In this document: in pieces, positions 50,663 through 60,137 of the stretch
Layout of the letters: the number at the start of each line of letters is the position of its first letter
How positions within the stretch are numbered: the stretch's first letter is position 1
NCBI RefSeq assembly: GCF_027920745.1
Contig: NZ_JAQIBB010000057.1
Coordinates: 1-64,000 of the forward strand
DNA length: 64,000 nt
From: Gallibacterium faecale
Lineage (GTDB): Bacteria > Pseudomonadota > Gammaproteobacteria > Enterobacterales > Pasteurellaceae
Direction of reading: 5' to 3'
Position numbers and translations under genes: made by a program
Notes under the pieces: generated by a model
Told to the model about the DNA's origin: nothing
Database searches by the model: none
The model's input: the letters and a program-made list of their open reading frames with translations, nothing else

Positions 50663-52696
50663 ATGTCTAGTAGCCGTCACATACTTGTTACTTGTGCATT
50701 GCCTTATGCTAACGGTCCAATTCACTTAGGTCATATGCTTGAACATATTCAGGCAGATATTTGGGTACGTTTCCAAAGAATGCGTGGAAATGAAATTTAT
50801 TTTGTTTGTGCAGATGATGCGCATGGTACGCCTATTATGTTAAAAGCGGACCAAATGGGAATTTCACCAGAACAATTAATAGCAGATGTGCAGCAACAAC
50901 ATATCTCTTCTTTTGCTGGTTTTAATATTAGTTACGATAATTACTATTCTACTCATAGCCCAGAAAACCAAGAATTTTCAGGGATTATTTACAACAAATT
51001 AAAAGAGAATGGTTTTATTAAAAGCCGTACTATTTCGCAATTATTTGACCCTGAAAAAGGAATGTTCTTACCAGATCGTTTCGTAAAAGGAACCTGTCCA
51101 AAATGTAAGGCAGAAGATCAATATGGCGATAATTGTGAGGTGTGTTCAGCGACATATAGCCCGACTGAATTAATTAATCCACGTTCTGTGGTGTCAGGTG
51201 CAACACCTGTATTAAAAGAATCTGAGCATTTCTTCTTTGATTTGCCTGTATTTGAAGAGATGTTAAAAGGATGGATTAAGTCTGGTACTTTGCAGCCAGA
51301 AGTCTCTAATAAAATGATGGAGTGGTTTGAAGCAGGTTTGCAACAGTGGGATATTTCACGTGATGCACCTTATTTTGGATTCGAAATTCCAAATCAGCCT
51401 GGCAAATATTTTTATGTATGGTTGGATGCACCAATTGGCTATATGGCTTCATTTAAAAATCTTTGTTCACGTAAAGGGATTGATTTTGATTGTTTCTGGA
51501 ATAAAGCAAGTACGACAGAACTTTATCACTTTATTGGCAAGGATATTGTCTATTTCCATAGCCTCTTTTGGCCTGCTATGTTAGAAGGTGCTGGCTATCG
51601 TAAACCGACTAATATCTTTGTACATGGCTATGTGACTGTCAATGGCGAGAAAATGTCAAAATCACGTGGTACCTTTATTCAAGCAAAAACTTATTTAGAT
51701 CATCTCGATCCAGAATGTTTACGTTATTACTATGCAGCGAAACTCAGTAATCGTATTGATGATTTAGATTTGAACTTAGAAGATTTCGTCCAACGCGTGA
51801 ATAGCGATATTGTGAATAAATTAGTGAATCTAGCAAGTCGTAATGCAGGATTTATTCAAAAACGTTTTGGTGGCAAATTAGCAGATCGTTTACATGATGA
51901 AGCACTATGGCAAGCATTCTGCCAGCAATCAGAGCAAATCGCACAATATTATGAAAATCGTGAGTTTAATAAAGTAATTCGTGAAATTATGAATTTGTGT
52001 GATAAGGCGAATAAATATGTTGATGAGATGGCACCTTGGGTAATTGCAAAAGATGAAGCTCGTGAACAGGAGTTACATGAAGTTTGTTCCATGGGAATTC
52101 AAATGTTCCGTGTGTTAATGGGATTCTTAAAACCAGTATTACCACAATTAGCAGAACGAGCAGAGGCATTCTTAAATGATCAATTACAGTGGGCAAATTT
52201 AGCAACACCATTGCTTGGTCACCAAATTGCACCATTTAAAGCATTATTCAGTCGTTTAGAAATGAGCAAAATTGATGCATTGATTGAGGCCTCTAAAGCA
52301 GAAAATGCAGCAGTTAATGCGCCAGCGAAAACTACGCCAGCCGCGAATAGTGAGATTGCACCAATTGCAGAAACGATCTCGATTGATGATTTTGCTAAGA
52401 TTGATTTACGAGTCGCTAAGATTGTAAAAGCAGAAGCTGTACCAGAAGCAAATAAATTGGTGAAATTGACTTTAGATATTGGCAGCGAAACACGCCAAGT
52501 TTTTGCGGGAATTAAAGCGGCGTACAAACCAGAAGAGCTTGAAGGACGTTTAACAGTGATGGTGGCTAATTTAGCACCTCGTAAGATGAAATTTGGTGTG
52601 TCAGAGGGTATGGTGTTGGCTGCAGGACCCGGTGGTAGTGATATTTTCTTATTAACACCTGATCAAGGTGCAGTGCCGGGAATGCGAGTAAAATAA
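50663..52696 (+). CDS. metG: Methionyl-tRNA synthetase
   Basis: 677 aa. The class I HIGH signature is seen as PIHLGHMLEH near the start, with a zinc knuckle CPKC...CEVC (about residues 145-161). The KMSKS loop is GEKMSKSRGTFI (about residue 333). The C-terminal tRNA-binding domain (IDDFAKIDLRVAKIVKAEAV, about 577 onward) allows dimerisation. The ribosome site AAGGAAAATTT precedes the ATG. Full length. Confidence 0.98.
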   Translation: MSSSRHILVTCALPYANGPIHLGHMLEHIQADIWVRFQRMRGNEIYFVCADDAHGTPIMLKADQMGISPEQLIADVQQQHISSFAGFNISYDNYYSTHSPENQEFSGIIYNKLKENGFIKSRTISQLFDPEKGMFLPDRFVKGTCPKCKAEDQYGDNCEVCSATYSPTELINPRSVVSGATPVLKESEHFFFDLPVFEEMLKGWIKSGTLQPEVSNKMMEWFEAGLQQWDISRDAPYFGFEIPNQPGKYFYVWLDAPIGYMASFKNLCSRKGIDFDCFWNKASTTELYHFIGKDIVYFHSLFWPAMLEGAGYRKPTNIFVHGYVTVNGEKMSKSRGTFIQAKTYLDHLDPECLRYYYAAKLSNRIDDLDLNLEDFVQRVNSDIVNKLVNLASRNAGFIQKRFGGKLADRLHDEALWQAFCQQSEQIAQYYENREFNKVIREIMNLCDKANKYVDEMAPWVIAKDEAREQELHEVCSMGIQMFRVLMGFLKPVLPQLAERAEAFLNDQLQWANLATPLLGHQIAPFKALFSRLEMSKIDALIEASKAENAAVNAPAKTTPAANSEIAPIAETISIDDFAKIDLRVAKIVKAEAVPEANKLVKLTLDIGSETRQVFAGIKAAYKPEELEGRLTVMVANLAPRKMKFGVSEGMVLAAGPGGSDIFLLTPDQGAVPGMRVK

Positions 52697-52710
52697 GATA
52701 AGTCATAGTA

Positions 52711-52740
52711 AAAAATAGCGATCTTGGTATCGCTATTTTT
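52711..52740 (+). terminator. metG terminator
   Basis: AAAAATAGCGAT / ATCGCTATTTTT stem with a 6-nt loop, ending in T. Confidence 0.85.
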
Positions 52741-52776
52741 ATTTTTTATAAAATAATAAATATAAGGAATATTAAT

Positions 52777-53778
52777 GTGATCCTCACAGCTGAAAGCCAA
52801 GTATTAATGCGCCATTTAGCGTTATTTGCTGAAAAACACCTGTTATTTTTAGGCAATGTTCAAGATGATTTTCCGGTAGAGTGTCAAAAATATGCACAGC
52901 AAGTTCGTGTTGTTAGCAATTATTTTGATTATGTTAATAAAACAAGAGCAAAGGCAGAGTTTTCTTTAGAAGCACAATATCAAGGTGAAGATTGGATAAT
53001 TTTTTATTGGGGAAAAAATAAGCAAGAATGCCAATTTCAACTACTACAAATTTTGTCACAAGCCAAAGTTGGACAAAGAGTATTAATTGTTGGTGAAAAC
53101 CGCGGTGGTGTGCGTTCAGCAGAAAAATTTTGTGCTAAATGGGGAACAATTGCTAAGATTGATTCGGCTCGCCGTTGCAGTTTGTATCACTTTGAGCTAG
53201 ATACGGTACCTGAGTTTTCATTAGCAGCTTGGTGGCAACAATATCAATTACCAATGTGTAATGATTTACATATTTACGCATTACCAGGAGTATTTAGTGC
53301 CAGTGAGTTAGATCAAGGTACAGCTCTATTATTAAGTACAATAGATCAAACCGTGCAGGGTAAAGTGCTTGATGTGGGATGTGGGGCAGGAGTAATTGGT
53401 AGCTATTTAAAACAGCATTATCCACAAATTGAATTAGTGATGACGGACATTCATGCGATGGCGATTACTTCCGCGAAAGAAACCTTAAAACAGAATCAGT
53501 TAGAAGGAAAGGTAATTGCAAGTGATGTATTTTCAGCAATTACCGATAAGTTTGATTTAATTATTTCTAATCCGCCATTCCATGCTGGAATTGATACTGC
53601 CTATCATGCGGTAGAGGGTTTAATCCGTGAGGCAAAACATCACCTGAATTCGGGCGGGGAATTACGGATTGTGGCTAATGCGTTCTTACCTTATCCAGAT
53701 TTATTGGATCATTACTTTGGCTCGCATCAAGTATTAGCGAAGACAGGGAAATTTAAAGTTTATCGGGTGATTAAGTAA
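52777..53778 (+). CDS. rsmC: 16S rRNA m2G1207 methyltransferase
   Basis: 333 aa. The N-terminal methylase-like domain is degenerate; the C-terminal SAM domain has VLDVGCGAGVIGSYL and the catalytic IISNPPFHAG. It methylates G1207 of 16S rRNA in the 30S subunit. The start is GTG (52777); ATAAGGAA lies upstream. Monocistronic and convergent with hemH. Confidence 0.95.
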   Translation: MILTAESQVLMRHLALFAEKHLLFLGNVQDDFPVECQKYAQQVRVVSNYFDYVNKTRAKAEFSLEAQYQGEDWIIFYWGKNKQECQFQLLQILSQAKVGQRVLIVGENRGGVRSAEKFCAKWGTIAKIDSARRCSLYHFELDTVPEFSLAAWWQQYQLPMCNDLHIYALPGVFSASELDQGTALLLSTIDQTVQGKVLDVGCGAGVIGSYLKQHYPQIELVMTDIHAMAITSAKETLKQNQLEGKVIASDVFSAITDKFDLIISNPPFHAGIDTAYHAVEGLIREAKHHLNSGGELRIVANAFLPYPDLLDHYFGSHQVLAKTGKFKVYRVIK

Positions 53779-53783
53779 TAAGA

Positions 53784-53804
53784 TGTCGGATTTTATATCC
53801 GACA
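53784..53804. terminator. Shared terminator between rsmC and hemH
   Basis: TGTCGGAT / ATCCGACA stem between the convergent stops; T-rich on the plus side. Confidence 0.75.
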
Positions 53805-53811
53805 CCTTTGT

Positions 53812-54783
53812 TTACTTTAATTTTTCGCTAATTAACTGATATAACAGCTCAATATGCAGTTCATTTGCATTTAATGCTGGAATATAACGATAAGATTCAC
53901 CGCCTGCTTGTAAGAAAACTTGTTTGTTTTGTTCTGCAATTTCTTCTAATGTTTCTAAGCAATCAACAGCAAAGCCAGGACAAATTACCGCTACTTTCTT
54001 AATACCTTGTGCTGGAAAAGCGCGAAGTGTTTCATCCGTATAAGGTTGTAACCAGACTTCTTTACCAAAACGTGATTGATAAGTAAGTGTCCAATCTTGC
54101 TCAGTTAAGTTAAGACGTTCAGTAAGTGCTTTAGCTGTTTGTTGGCAATGTTGAGGATAATAATCTCCTTCTTGTTGATAACGTTGAGGAATACCATGAA
54201 AGGAAATCACAAGATGCTCATCATTGGCTAATGGTTGCTGCTGTACGGCTTTAGCGAGTGCTTCAATATAGAGCGGATGATCCTGATATGAAAAAATGAA
54301 GTCAAAAGGTAACAACTGACGCCGGTGCTTTAAGGCAGTATGAAAGGCATCTAGCACAGAAGCGGTAGTTGTACTGCTATATTGTGGATAGAGAGGTAAT
54401 ACAATCAGATGTTCAACTTTCGCTGCATACAACTTATCTAATGCAGAATTGATAGATGGGTTGCCATAAGTCATCGCTAATTCAATAAGAATCTCTTTAT
54501 CATTTTGCTGAAAGCGTTGTTGTAATGCAGCTTGTTGTTGCCGACTAATTGCAAGTAATGGTGAACCTTCAGTTTGCCAAATCTGTTGATAGAGTTTAGC
54601 CACATGAGGTGCTCGTTTAGGTAAAATAATTGCATTAAGTAATAACTGCCATTGCCAACGAGGTAAATCAATTACACGAGAGTCTGTTAAAAATTGACGT
54701 AAATAACGTTTCACCGCAGGAACAGTAGGCTCATCGGGCGTACCTAAATTAACAAGTAAAACACCAATTCGTTTTGCTATCAC
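53812..54783 (-). CDS. hemH: Ferrochelatase
   Basis: 323 aa. HemH inserts Fe2+ into protoporphyrin IX, the last haem step. The family start GVLLVNLGTPDEPT, the metal-binding histidine in LVISFHGIPQRY and the glutamates in FAVDCLETLEEI are present. Downstream of ydiI by 2 bp, so likely in one operon. Its presence suggests this strain can finish haem synthesis from protoporphyrin. Confidence 0.96.
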   Translation of the reverse strand: MIAKRIGVLLVNLGTPDEPTVPAVKRYLRQFLTDSRVIDLPRWQWQLLLNAIILPKRAPHVAKLYQQIWQTEGSPLLAISRQQQAALQQRFQQNDKEILIELAMTYGNPSINSALDKLYAAKVEHLIVLPLYPQYSSTTTASVLDAFHTALKHRRQLLPFDFIFSYQDHPLYIEALAKAVQQQPLANDEHLVISFHGIPQRYQQEGDYYPQHCQQTAKALTERLNLTEQDWTLTYQSRFGKEVWLQPYTDETLRAFPAQGIKKVAVICPGFAVDCLETLEEIAEQNKQVFLQAGGESYRYIPALNANELHIELLYQLISEKLK

Positions 54784-54785
54784 AA

Positions 54786-55217
54786 TTATTCCTTATTTTG
54801 ATCTAAAACGGCTAAAGTTAAACGGCTTTGACAACACAAGCGTTGTTGCGAATCAGAGATATTAATCTGCCAAACGTGTAATGTTCTGCCAATATGTAAT
54901 GCTGTTGCACGAGCAGTGACACGTTCTCCTAATTTCATTGCCCGTAAATGGTTGGCGTTAATTTCTACGCCAACAATACCTTTATCCTCTTCACAAGCAC
55001 AAAAACCAGCATAAGATCCCACTGTTTCCGCTAATAAGGCGGAAGAACCACCATGCAGTAACCCCATTGGTTGGCAGTTACGTTGATCAACGGTTAGTGC
55101 AGCTTCCATCCAATCATCACCATAAGCGACAAATTCGATACCAAGTTGTTCAGCTGCGGTATTTTTGTTTGCTTGATTAAGATCTTCTAGCGTAAATTTC
55201 TTTTTCCAAATTTCCAT
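54786..55217 (-). CDS. ydiI: Hotdog-fold thioesterase (YdiI/MenI-like)
   Basis: 143 aa hotdog protein with GLLHGGSSALLAETVGSYAG, the catalytic-loop signature of YdiI/EntH/MenI esterases. In relatives it hydrolyses DHNA-CoA for menaquinone or other acyl-CoAs. It overlaps the ydiJ stop by one base, linking ydiJ-ydiI as in E. coli. Confidence 0.92.
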   Translation of the reverse strand: MEIWKKKFTLEDLNQANKNTAAEQLGIEFVAYGDDWMEAALTVDQRNCQPMGLLHGGSSALLAETVGSYAGFCACEEDKGIVGVEINANHLRAMKLGERVTARATALHIGRTLHVWQINISDSQQRLCCQSRLTLAVLDQNKE

Positions 55218-58200
55218 TAATTTATAATCTCCAACAGTCCTTGTAATGGGTGTTTACTGATTTGATGTTGCATCCGCTTAATTTGGCTGCGGCAAGAGTA
55301 GCCAGAAACTAAGCAATATTGTAAATCTTTATCTTGTAATTTTTTTGCCCAAGAGAGTTGATAAATCTCTTTAGAGGTTTTTTCATGCACTGTTTCATGT
55401 CCAAATGTTCCAGCCATACCACAGCAACCGACTTGCACAATCTCCAGTTTTTCACCAAATTTAGCAAATAGTGTTTGCCACGCTTTGCTGCTATTTGGCA
55501 ATAAACTACTTTCTGTACAATGCGGGAATAAATACCAAGTACGTTGATTATCAGGATTTGCTGGTTGTTTTTCTGTGGTAGCTAAAATTTGAGATAACCA
55601 TTCTTGTGAAGTTAATACTTGGAAGTTACCTCGTTTTTCACCTAATACTTGACGATATTCATCACGATAGGAAAGTACTACGGCTGCATCTACCCCCACT
55701 AAAGGTACGCCCAATTTCGCGATTCGATTTAATACTTCAGCTTGCTTCGTTGCGGTTTTACTAAAGCGTGCTAAGAAACCTTTTACGTGTTGCGCTTTAC
55801 CGTTTGGTTTAAATGGTAAAACAATAGGATCAAAGCCTAATTTTTTGGTTAAGCGTACAAAATCAGCAACAACTTTGGCATCGTAAAAAGAGGTAAATGG
55901 ATCTTGTACAATAAAGATCATCTTTTCACGTTGGCTAAGCGGAAGTTGCTCTAATTGTTCTAACGAACGATTTTGATAATGAATTTCTACTAATTGTTTT
56001 TGTAAGGATGGAACAGAAAGTTGAGGTAAAGCGACCATTCCAATATATTTACGAGCAACTTTTTCTACTAATGGATTCGCTGTCACAGCATTAAAAAAAG
56101 CAGGTGCTTTTGCCATTAATGGTGCAACATTTTCTACATTAGCGACAACATAATCTTTTAATGGACGAGGGTAGCGGTGGTGGTAAAGGTATAAAAATTT
56201 TGCTTTAAAGTCAGGGACATCAATTTTAATTGGGCATTGACTTGCACACGCTTTACAAGATAAGCAAGTATCCATTGCTGCTTTAACTTCATGAGAAAAA
56301 TCATCTTGGTGTTTTTTCGAGAAGCGATTACGCAATTTTTCTACGAGATCAGTAAGCTTAATTTGGCTTTGATTAAAATCTAATTGTTCGGCAGAAACAT
56401 TTGCATTAGCAAGTAAACGTAACCATTCACGTACTAATGCTGCGCGACCTTTAGGAGAAAAAACACGATTACGGCTTACTTTCATAGATGGACATATGAC
56501 ACTATCAACATCAAAATTAAAGCATAAGCCATTACCATTACAGTTCATTGCACCACTAAATTGATCTTTAATTGCGATTGGGATTTGGCGATCGTAATCA
56601 GCCCGCATTGGTGAAAGCACTTCAAACAATTTTGCATCTGAATTTAATGGGGTACAAATTTTACCTGGATTTAAGCGATTTTCAGGATCAAATAATGCTT
56701 TGATTTGTTGTAACACTTGCCATAATTCTTCGCCAAAAAATTGACGGCTATATTCACCTCGTACGCCTTTACCATGTTCTCCCCAAATTAAACCACCATA
56801 TTGTTGAGTTAAATTGGCGACTTGGTCAGAAATAGATTTAAATAATTTTACTTGTTCAGGATCGCAGAGATCTAATGCAGGGCGGACGTGCAACACACCT
56901 GCATCAACATGACCAAACATACCATATTCAAGATGATGCTTGTCTAATAAGGCGCGAAAATCAGCAATATAATCAGCTAAATTTTCTGGTGGAACACAAG
57001 TATCTTCAACAAAAGGAATCGGTTTAGCTCGCCCTTTTGCATTACCGAGTAGCCCTACTGCCTTTTTACGCATAGCATAAATTTTTTCGACAGAAGCTAA
57101 ATCAGTACAAACTTGATAACCAATCACATCATTTTGTTGGTTAGCAATTTCTTGATCTAATTGTTGGCATAATTGGGCAACTTGCTGTTGTTGGAATTTT
57201 TCATTATTGCCTGCGTATTCAACAATATTAAGTCCAAGAATTGGAGAGTTTTCATCTTCTTTTAATAAATCAGAAACAGAATGCCAGATAATATCCTGTT
57301 TTGCTAAATTTAAAACTTTAGAATCAACGGTTTCAACAGACAGTGCTTTTGCTGCCACCATAGCAGGAGCATGGCGAAGCGCTGCATCAAAAGAGCGATA
57401 TTTAATATTAATTAATGTGCGGTATTGTGGAATAGGTAATAGATTCAATTTAGCTTCACATACGAAAGCAAGAGAACCTTCTGAACCTGTCAGAATACGG
57501 CTTAGATTAAATTTAGAAAGTTCAGCATCAAAGACATGATTAAGATCATATCCCGTAATAAAACGGTTTAACTGAGGCAGTTGGGTAAGAATTTGTTCAC
57601 GATGCTGACGACATAGTTGGGCAACTTGTTGATGAATATGTTTGCCAGTGTGAGATAGATTTGCTTGTTCAAGATTATCCGTAAAATTATCACAATCTAT
57701 CGCTTGGGTATCGAGAATATCACCATTAATTAACACAGAGCGTAAGGCAATGACATGATCAGATGTTTTACCATAGAGTAATGAACCTTGTCCTGAAGCA
57801 TCAGTATTCACCATTCCCCCAATAGTAGCGCGATTACTGGTAGAGAGTTCTGGAGCAAAGAATAGACCGTGAGGCTTTAAAAAACGGTTTAATTGATCTT
57901 TGACAACACCAGCTTGTACTCGCACCCAATGTTCTTTCACATTTAACTCAAGAATTTGATTCATATGGCGTGAAAGATCAACGATGATGGTACTATTCAG
58001 TGATTGGCCATTTGTTCCTGTACCACCACCTCTAGGCGTAAATTTTAGTGATTTAAATTCTTCGCGTTGAGCAAGTTTTGTTAATCTGACAATATCAGCT
58101 ACTTCTTTAGGGAAAAGAATGGCTTGTGGTAATTGTTGATAAACACTGTTGTCAGTTGCGAGAGAGAGTCGATCTGCATAATGATAAGCAATGTCACCAA

Positions 58201-58285
58201 GGAATCCTTGTTGTTTTAATTGGGTAAGATATTGATTTACTAAGGGATCAAGTTGTTGTTGACTCGCTAAGTAAGGAATGGTCAT
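55217..58285 (-). CDS. ydiJ: FAD-binding and Fe-S oxidoreductase YdiJ
   Basis: 1022 aa. An FAD-binding domain of the PCMH/GlcD type (about residues 45-270, FTPRGGGTGTNGQSLN) and a C-terminal FAD-oxidase part are followed by a 4Fe-4S ferredoxin motif (CLSCKACASQCPIKIDV, about 655-672). A CCG-type heterodisulfide-like region (GCCGMAGTFGHE) closes the chain. Homologues oxidise D-2-hydroxyacids such as D-2-hydroxyglutarate. It starts about 380 bp from ompA. Confidence 0.92.
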   Translation of the reverse strand: MTIPYLASQQQLDPLVNQYLTQLKQQGFLGDIAYHYADRLSLATDNSVYQQLPQAILFPKEVADIVRLTKLAQREEFKSLKFTPRGGGTGTNGQSLNSTIIVDLSRHMNQILELNVKEHWVRVQAGVVKDQLNRFLKPHGLFFAPELSTSNRATIGGMVNTDASGQGSLLYGKTSDHVIALRSVLINGDILDTQAIDCDNFTDNLEQANLSHTGKHIHQQVAQLCRQHREQILTQLPQLNRFITGYDLNHVFDAELSKFNLSRILTGSEGSLAFVCEAKLNLLPIPQYRTLINIKYRSFDAALRHAPAMVAAKALSVETVDSKVLNLAKQDIIWHSVSDLLKEDENSPILGLNIVEYAGNNEKFQQQQVAQLCQQLDQEIANQQNDVIGYQVCTDLASVEKIYAMRKKAVGLLGNAKGRAKPIPFVEDTCVPPENLADYIADFRALLDKHHLEYGMFGHVDAGVLHVRPALDLCDPEQVKLFKSISDQVANLTQQYGGLIWGEHGKGVRGEYSRQFFGEELWQVLQQIKALFDPENRLNPGKICTPLNSDAKLFEVLSPMRADYDRQIPIAIKDQFSGAMNCNGNGLCFNFDVDSVICPSMKVSRNRVFSPKGRAALVREWLRLLANANVSAEQLDFNQSQIKLTDLVEKLRNRFSKKHQDDFSHEVKAAMDTCLSCKACASQCPIKIDVPDFKAKFLYLYHHRYPRPLKDYVVANVENVAPLMAKAPAFFNAVTANPLVEKVARKYIGMVALPQLSVPSLQKQLVEIHYQNRSLEQLEQLPLSQREKMIFIVQDPFTSFYDAKVVADFVRLTKKLGFDPIVLPFKPNGKAQHVKGFLARFSKTATKQAEVLNRIAKLGVPLVGVDAAVVLSYRDEYRQVLGEKRGNFQVLTSQEWLSQILATTEKQPANPDNQRTWYLFPHCTESSLLPNSSKAWQTLFAKFGEKLEIVQVGCCGMAGTFGHETVHEKTSKEIYQLSWAKKLQDKDLQYCLVSGYSCRSQIKRMQHQISKHPLQGLLEIIN

Positions 58286-58662
58286 GAAAAAGCCTCTTGT
58301 ATTATGAAATTACGGGAACAAACAAAGCTCTAATACTAGCACTAAAAAAAGAGAATTCAGAGAGGGAATACTCGGTTAGGAGTAGATCTCAGCAAAAAAA
58401 ATTTAAAAAGAGCACGAAAAAAGGAAATTAAAGGAAAGAAAAAGGTGAGTGTTGGTGTAAATTTAGGCTTAAAAAGAACATTTTTTATACAAAAATAGAA
58501 TAAAGGTTTGATTTTATCTTGATCAATAGCGATAATATGCGTTACCAAATAAGTGAGCTGGATCTCATTTATTTTGGGGAGAGGTTGATGTTTACCATGT
58601 CTTTTATGTAAATACAAACCTCAAAATCTAAATATAGATAATAAATTCAAGAGGATTTTATA
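58286..58662. other. ydiJ-ompA intergenic control region
   Basis: 377 bp between divergent genes with no convincing gene. It must hold the ydiJ and ompA promoters. AT-rich sequence and the long untranslated stretch before ompA (AGAGGA at the RBS) fit a highly expressed porin gene, but I cannot name a single regulator site. Confidence 0.5.
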
Positions 58663-59727
58663 ATGAAAAAGACTGCAATCGCATTAGCAATATCAGGATT
58701 AGCATTCGTATCAGTAGCACAAGCAGCTCCTCAAGCAAATACTTTCTACGCTGGTGCGAAAGCTGGTTGGGCATCATTCCACTATGATGTGAATCAATTC
58801 GATAAGGAATATGGTGGTACTGATGCAGTTCACCGTAATTCTGAAACTTATGGTGTATTCGGTGGTTATCAAATCACTGATAATTTTGCTGTTGAAGCGG
58901 GTTATGACTTCTATGGTAAGTTAAGAATGCATGATGGTGATTCTGAACGTACAAGACATACAGCTCACGGTTTAAATCTTAGCTTAAAAGCAAGCTATCC
59001 AGTAGCTTATGTTGATGGTTTAGATGTGTATGGCCGTTTAGGTGCTGCATTGATTCGTTCTGATTATACTGCCCATGTATTAGGTGATAAAAAATTATCA
59101 GAACACAAATTAAAAGTATCTCCAGTATTTGCAGCTGGTGTAGAATACGCAATTCTTCCAGAATTAGCAGCGCGTTTAGAATATCAATGGATTGCTAAAG
59201 TTGGTAAAGTAAACCAATTTGCTCCATCAGATGTTTCATATAGCCCAAGCATTGGTTCTGTATCTTTAGGTCTTTCTTACCGTTTCGGTCAAGGTGAACA
59301 AGCTGCAGCACCAGCAGTTGAAGTTGTTAACAAGAAATTTGCATTAAGTTCTGATGTATTATTTGCCTTCGGTAAAGCAAACTTAAAACCAGAAGCAGCA
59401 CAATCATTAGATAACTTACAACAAGAAATTTCTAAAGTTGGTTCTTTATCATCTGTTGAAGTTGCTGGTTATACAGACCGTATTGGTTCTGACAAATATA
59501 ACTTAAAACTTTCTCAAGACCGTGCTAATACTGTGGCTAACTACTTAGTTTCTAAATCTGTATCTCCAGATGTAATCAAAGCAGTAGGTTACGGTGAAGC
59601 TAACCCAGTAACTGGTAACACATGTGACGCAGTTAAAGGTCGTAAAGCATTAATCGCTTGCTTAGCACCAGATCGTCGTGTTGAAGTTTCTGTAAGTGGT
59701 CAACATCAAATGACAGTTGAAAAATAA
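58663..59727 (+). CDS. ompA: OmpA-family porin (Pasteurellaceae P5-like)
   Basis: 354 aa. The signal peptide is about residues 1-21 (KKTAIALAISGLAFVSVAQA). An eight-stranded beta-barrel (about 25-205, TFYAGAKAGWASFHYD to SLGLSYRFG) leads to a proline/alanine hinge. A C-terminal peptidoglycan-binding OmpA domain (about 220-345) has VEVAGYTDRIGSDKYNLKLS. It anchors outer membrane to cell wall and is a surface antigen; the exposed loops are variable. Confidence 0.96.
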   Translation: MKKTAIALAISGLAFVSVAQAAPQANTFYAGAKAGWASFHYDVNQFDKEYGGTDAVHRNSETYGVFGGYQITDNFAVEAGYDFYGKLRMHDGDSERTRHTAHGLNLSLKASYPVAYVDGLDVYGRLGAALIRSDYTAHVLGDKKLSEHKLKVSPVFAAGVEYAILPELAARLEYQWIAKVGKVNQFAPSDVSYSPSIGSVSLGLSYRFGQGEQAAAPAVEVVNKKFALSSDVLFAFGKANLKPEAAQSLDNLQQEISKVGSLSSVEVAGYTDRIGSDKYNLKLSQDRANTVANYLVSKSVSPDVIKAVGYGEANPVTGNTCDAVKGRKALIACLAPDRRVEVSVSGQHQMTVEK

Positions 59728-59750
59728 TTAATTGATTATTTTTTGATGTA

Positions 59751-59776
59751 AAAATCCCAGCCTAGGCTGGGATTTT
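59751..59776 (+). terminator. ompA terminator
   Basis: AAAATCCCAGCC / GGCTGGGATTTT stem followed by T-run. Confidence 0.9.
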
Positions 59777-59824
59777 TGTTTGCCCATAAGTAAAAATGTG
59801 CTATCTCCTAAGCGAGATAATATA

Positions 59825-59852
59825 TTTCTAAGCTGCCTACGCGGCAGTAAAG
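59825..59852 (-). CRISPR. Solitary type I-F CRISPR-like repeat
   Basis: On the minus strand CTTTACTGCCG...TAGGCAGCTTAGAAA matches the 28-nt type I-F repeat (GTTCACTGCCG...TAGGCAGCTTAGAAA) at about 25 of 28 positions, including the stem CTGCC/GGCAG. No second copy occurs 60 bp either side and no cas gene is present. It is an orphan or relic repeat in the 410-bp gap after ompA. Confidence 0.6.
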
Positions 59853-60086
59853 TAGAACAGAAGTTAAGATAACTTCATGAACCATAAGGGATTATACTAC
59901 AAATCTAAAGATAAACCCTTTTTTATAAGATAAATATAATTACTTATAAATCAAATAGTTAATTTGTCCAAAAAAATAAGGGTTTTTAGAGCTGATAGAA
60001 TTGGGGAACAATTTAAAAATTAAGCTATTTACTGAGGTTAAGGTAATCAAAATAGTTGTAAAGGTTTTGATTGACTAGTAATAAAA

Positions 60087-60114
60087 ATAGCCACATTTTT
60101 TAGATGTGGCTATT
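60087..60114 (-). terminator. Terminator of the MetE-like gene
   Basis: AATAGCCACAT / ATGTGGCTATT 11-bp stem followed by a T-tract on the minus strand. Confidence 0.85.
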
Positions 60115-60137
60115 ATGGATAAATCGCTCAAAATTAA

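Noticed and set aside
58513..58540. FNR or CRP box ahead of ompA
   Set aside because: TTGATC-type sequence there lacks the matching inverted half-site.
58357..58617. Minus-strand 86-codon ORF upstream of ompA
   Set aside because: Its composition is that of AT-rich promoter DNA, it has no SD, and it covers the region expected to hold the ompA and ydiJ promoters.
59825..59852. A full CRISPR array
   Set aside because: Only one repeat is present; no second copy at 60-bp spacing on either side and no cas genes in the window.
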